This document shows, piece after piece, positions 63,063-64,000 of a stretch of DNA of 64,000 nucleotides (the stretch's first letter is position 1; the number at the start of each line of letters is the position of its first letter). This DNA comes from JAMQPK01 sp035937795 (GTDB taxonomy: Bacteria; Acidobacteriota; Vicinamibacteria; Vicinamibacterales; JAMQPK01), in the NCBI GenBank assembly GCA_035937795.1, contig DASZHO010000046.1, positions 1 to 64,000 on the forward strand. Reading direction: 5' to 3'. The notes beneath the pieces are model-generated. The model did no database searches. It was not told where the DNA came from and saw nothing but the letters and a program-made list of their open reading frames with translations. Both the position numbers and the translations under genes were made by a program.

Positions 63063-64000
63063 TTGACCAACCGCGAATCCTACCCGGCCGCCCGCATCGT
63101 CGCGCCAAAAGTCCACGCACATTTCTTCCGGCATCTCGATGCGGCGCGGCGGCGGGGGGTCACGTCTGTGGCGGCGCTGCCCGATGCGAGTGTAATCGAG
63201 CGGCTGATCAACGCCACGTTCTGGGCGAGCCTTCGCCGCGAGGAAGGGTACGTCCCCAAGATCTCCATTGCGTATCTGCCTCCGGAGCACGACGCCGGGC
63301 GGCTGTTGTTCGAGCATTCTCTGCCGCTCGAGCCTGGCGCGCTGGCGAAGGTGGCCCCCATCGTGGAGCGGGCGGGGATTCACCTCGGCGTCTGGCACCA
63401 GGGCGACGAGCTGCGCGTGTGGGGGACCACGCACACGATTCCGACCTTCTGCTTCGTCGTGGAGGTGGTCGACCCAGGGCTGCTCGTCATCAAACACCAT
63501 CGCGGGGAGAAGTCGGGGAAGTACGTCAACGTGGCCGTCCTCGAAGGCGATCAAATCAAAGTCGTCGACGAACACGCATCGAGCTTGCCCGATTGCCCGG
63601 AGCTGGTCACGTCGCTGCTCGGGTTTGATTCGCCCGCGTCGTGGATCGATTCCGTCAATGTGCTCGTGCAGCTGGCCGTCTCGATGCGCGCGCACGGCCG
63701 CGGCGGGTCGCTCCTCGTGGTGCCGGAGGGCACCGAGAGCTGGCGCCAGTCGATGGTGGACCCGATCGTGTACTCGATCGCTCCGCCGTTTCGCGAGCTT
63801 GCGATGCTGATGCGCGAAAGCGGCGACGGCCGCCAGGCGCAAGTGTGGCAGGAAGCGCTGGGCGAAACGGTGGATGCGATTGCCGGGCTGACGGCGGTCG
63901 ATGGCGCGACGGTGATTACCGATGCCTACGAGCTGCTCGCGTTCGGCGCGAAGATCGCCCGCAAGCGCGGCTCCACGCCGGTGGAACAGGTGACCATTAC
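63063..64000 (+). CDS. DACNV-type sensor protein, truncated by window end
   Basis: At least 312 residues; the frame is open to the edge. It reads YPAARIVAPKVHAHFFRHLD, then VTSVAALPDASVIERLINAT, FWASLRREEGYVPKISIAYL, HHRGEKSGKYVNVAVLEGDQ and VVDEHASSLPDCPEL. This matches the putative DACNV sensor family, related to the N-terminal (nucleotide-cyclase-like) region of DisA and predicted to bind nucleotides. Near the edge, DGATVITDAYELLAFGAKIA resembles the DisA-like active region. Start is TTG 63063, the only start after the in-frame stop at 63048-63050; no ribosome binding site is clear. Confidence 0.75.
   Translation, partial: MTNRESYPAARIVAPKVHAHFFRHLDAARRRGVTSVAALPDASVIERLINATFWASLRREEGYVPKISIAYLPPEHDAGRLLFEHSLPLEPGALAKVAPIVERAGIHLGVWHQGDELRVWGTTHTIPTFCFVVEVVDPGLLVIKHHRGEKSGKYVNVAVLEGDQIKVVDEHASSLPDCPELVTSLLGFDSPASWIDSVNVLVQLAVSMRAHGRGGSLLVVPEGTESWRQSMVDPIVYSIAPPFRELAMLMRESGDGRQAQVWQEALGETVDAIAGLTAVDGATVITDAYELLAFGAKIARKRGSTPVEQVTI

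Overview
The window is a 64 kb stretch of a GC-rich, Gram-negative bacterial chromosome. About 57 protein genes can be supported. I see no rRNA, tRNA, CRISPR array, insertion sequence or prophage. The gene families point to Acidobacteriota, most likely the Vicinamibacteria/Vicinamibacterales side. These are a TonB receptor with an N-terminal carboxypeptidase-regulatory (CnaB-like) domain, PQQ-type and other periplasmic beta-propellers, many c-type cytochromes, DUF4139, DUF1111, PEGA proteins and a DACNV-type sensor. That placement is inference from family content, not from a marker gene.

Layout. 1-3.9 kb: start of an FAD-linked oxidase, a secreted cupin and a large SARP/BTAD-ATPase regulator, all on the minus strand. 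4.2-4.9 kb: a VapBC-type toxin-antitoxin pair. 5.2-10 kb: a 1604-residue secreted multidomain protein. 10.3-13.3 kb: a small gene followed by an MlaE-MlaF-MlaD lipid-transport operon whose MlaD subunit carries an extra OmpA-like C-terminus. 13.4-18 kb: a PQQ-like quinoprotein and an Upf1-like helicase. 18.2-22.5 kb: a di-haem oxidoreductase, a NarL-type regulator and an ApbE-DUF2271/PepSY membrane pair. 22.6-29.4 kb: a membrane spermidine-synthase-like protein, DUF1326 and DUF2182 proteins, and an opposing run of a His/Cys-rich secreted protein, a TonB receptor and a CusF-like lipoprotein. The last group looks like metal (probably copper) handling.

29.4-38 kb: a RodZ-like DNA-binding membrane protein divergent from an SGNH hydrolase; a sigma factor, anti-sigma and DUF4139 run; a lactonase; and a dihaem cytochrome c followed by a deoxynucleoside-kinase-like protein. 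38-42 kb: a membrane PEGA protein divergent from a coiled-coil PilZ protein built from DNA repeats, then a cold-shock protein with a tiny zinc ribbon. 42-47.5 kb: a lytic transglycosylase, small secreted and membrane proteins, a cytochrome c/virginiamycin-B-lyase-like fusion and an NHL propeller. 47.5-52.7 kb: three small genes, two of them zinc-ribbon proteins. These are followed by a ModA-like binding protein, a cytochrome c, a convergent PQQ dehydrogenase with an Asp-Tyr-Asp motif, an eIF1/SUI1-like factor and a small pilin-like protein. 52.8-64 kb: a histidine-kinase-like ATPase, a glyoxalase, an M16 protease, a second VapBC pair, GMC and Gfo/Idh/MocA oxidoreductases, an EfpL/YeiP-type elongation factor P paralogue, a GNAT acetyltransferase, an aldo/keto reductase and a truncated DACNV sensor protein.

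How it works together. The repeated theme is oxidation in the periplasm: four c-type cytochrome proteins, two quinoprotein-type enzymes and several propellers. Around it lie envelope maintenance genes (Mla, lytic transglycosylase, anti-sigma) and metal handling. The most unusual points are the quinoprotein/cytochrome/binding-protein cluster at 48.7-51.8 kb, the MlaD-OmpA fusion, the anti-sigma factor with an outside propeller-like sensor tail, the PEGA/PilZ pair, the giant secreted protein, and three homopurine/homopyrimidine repeat tracts at the 3' ends of minus-strand genes.
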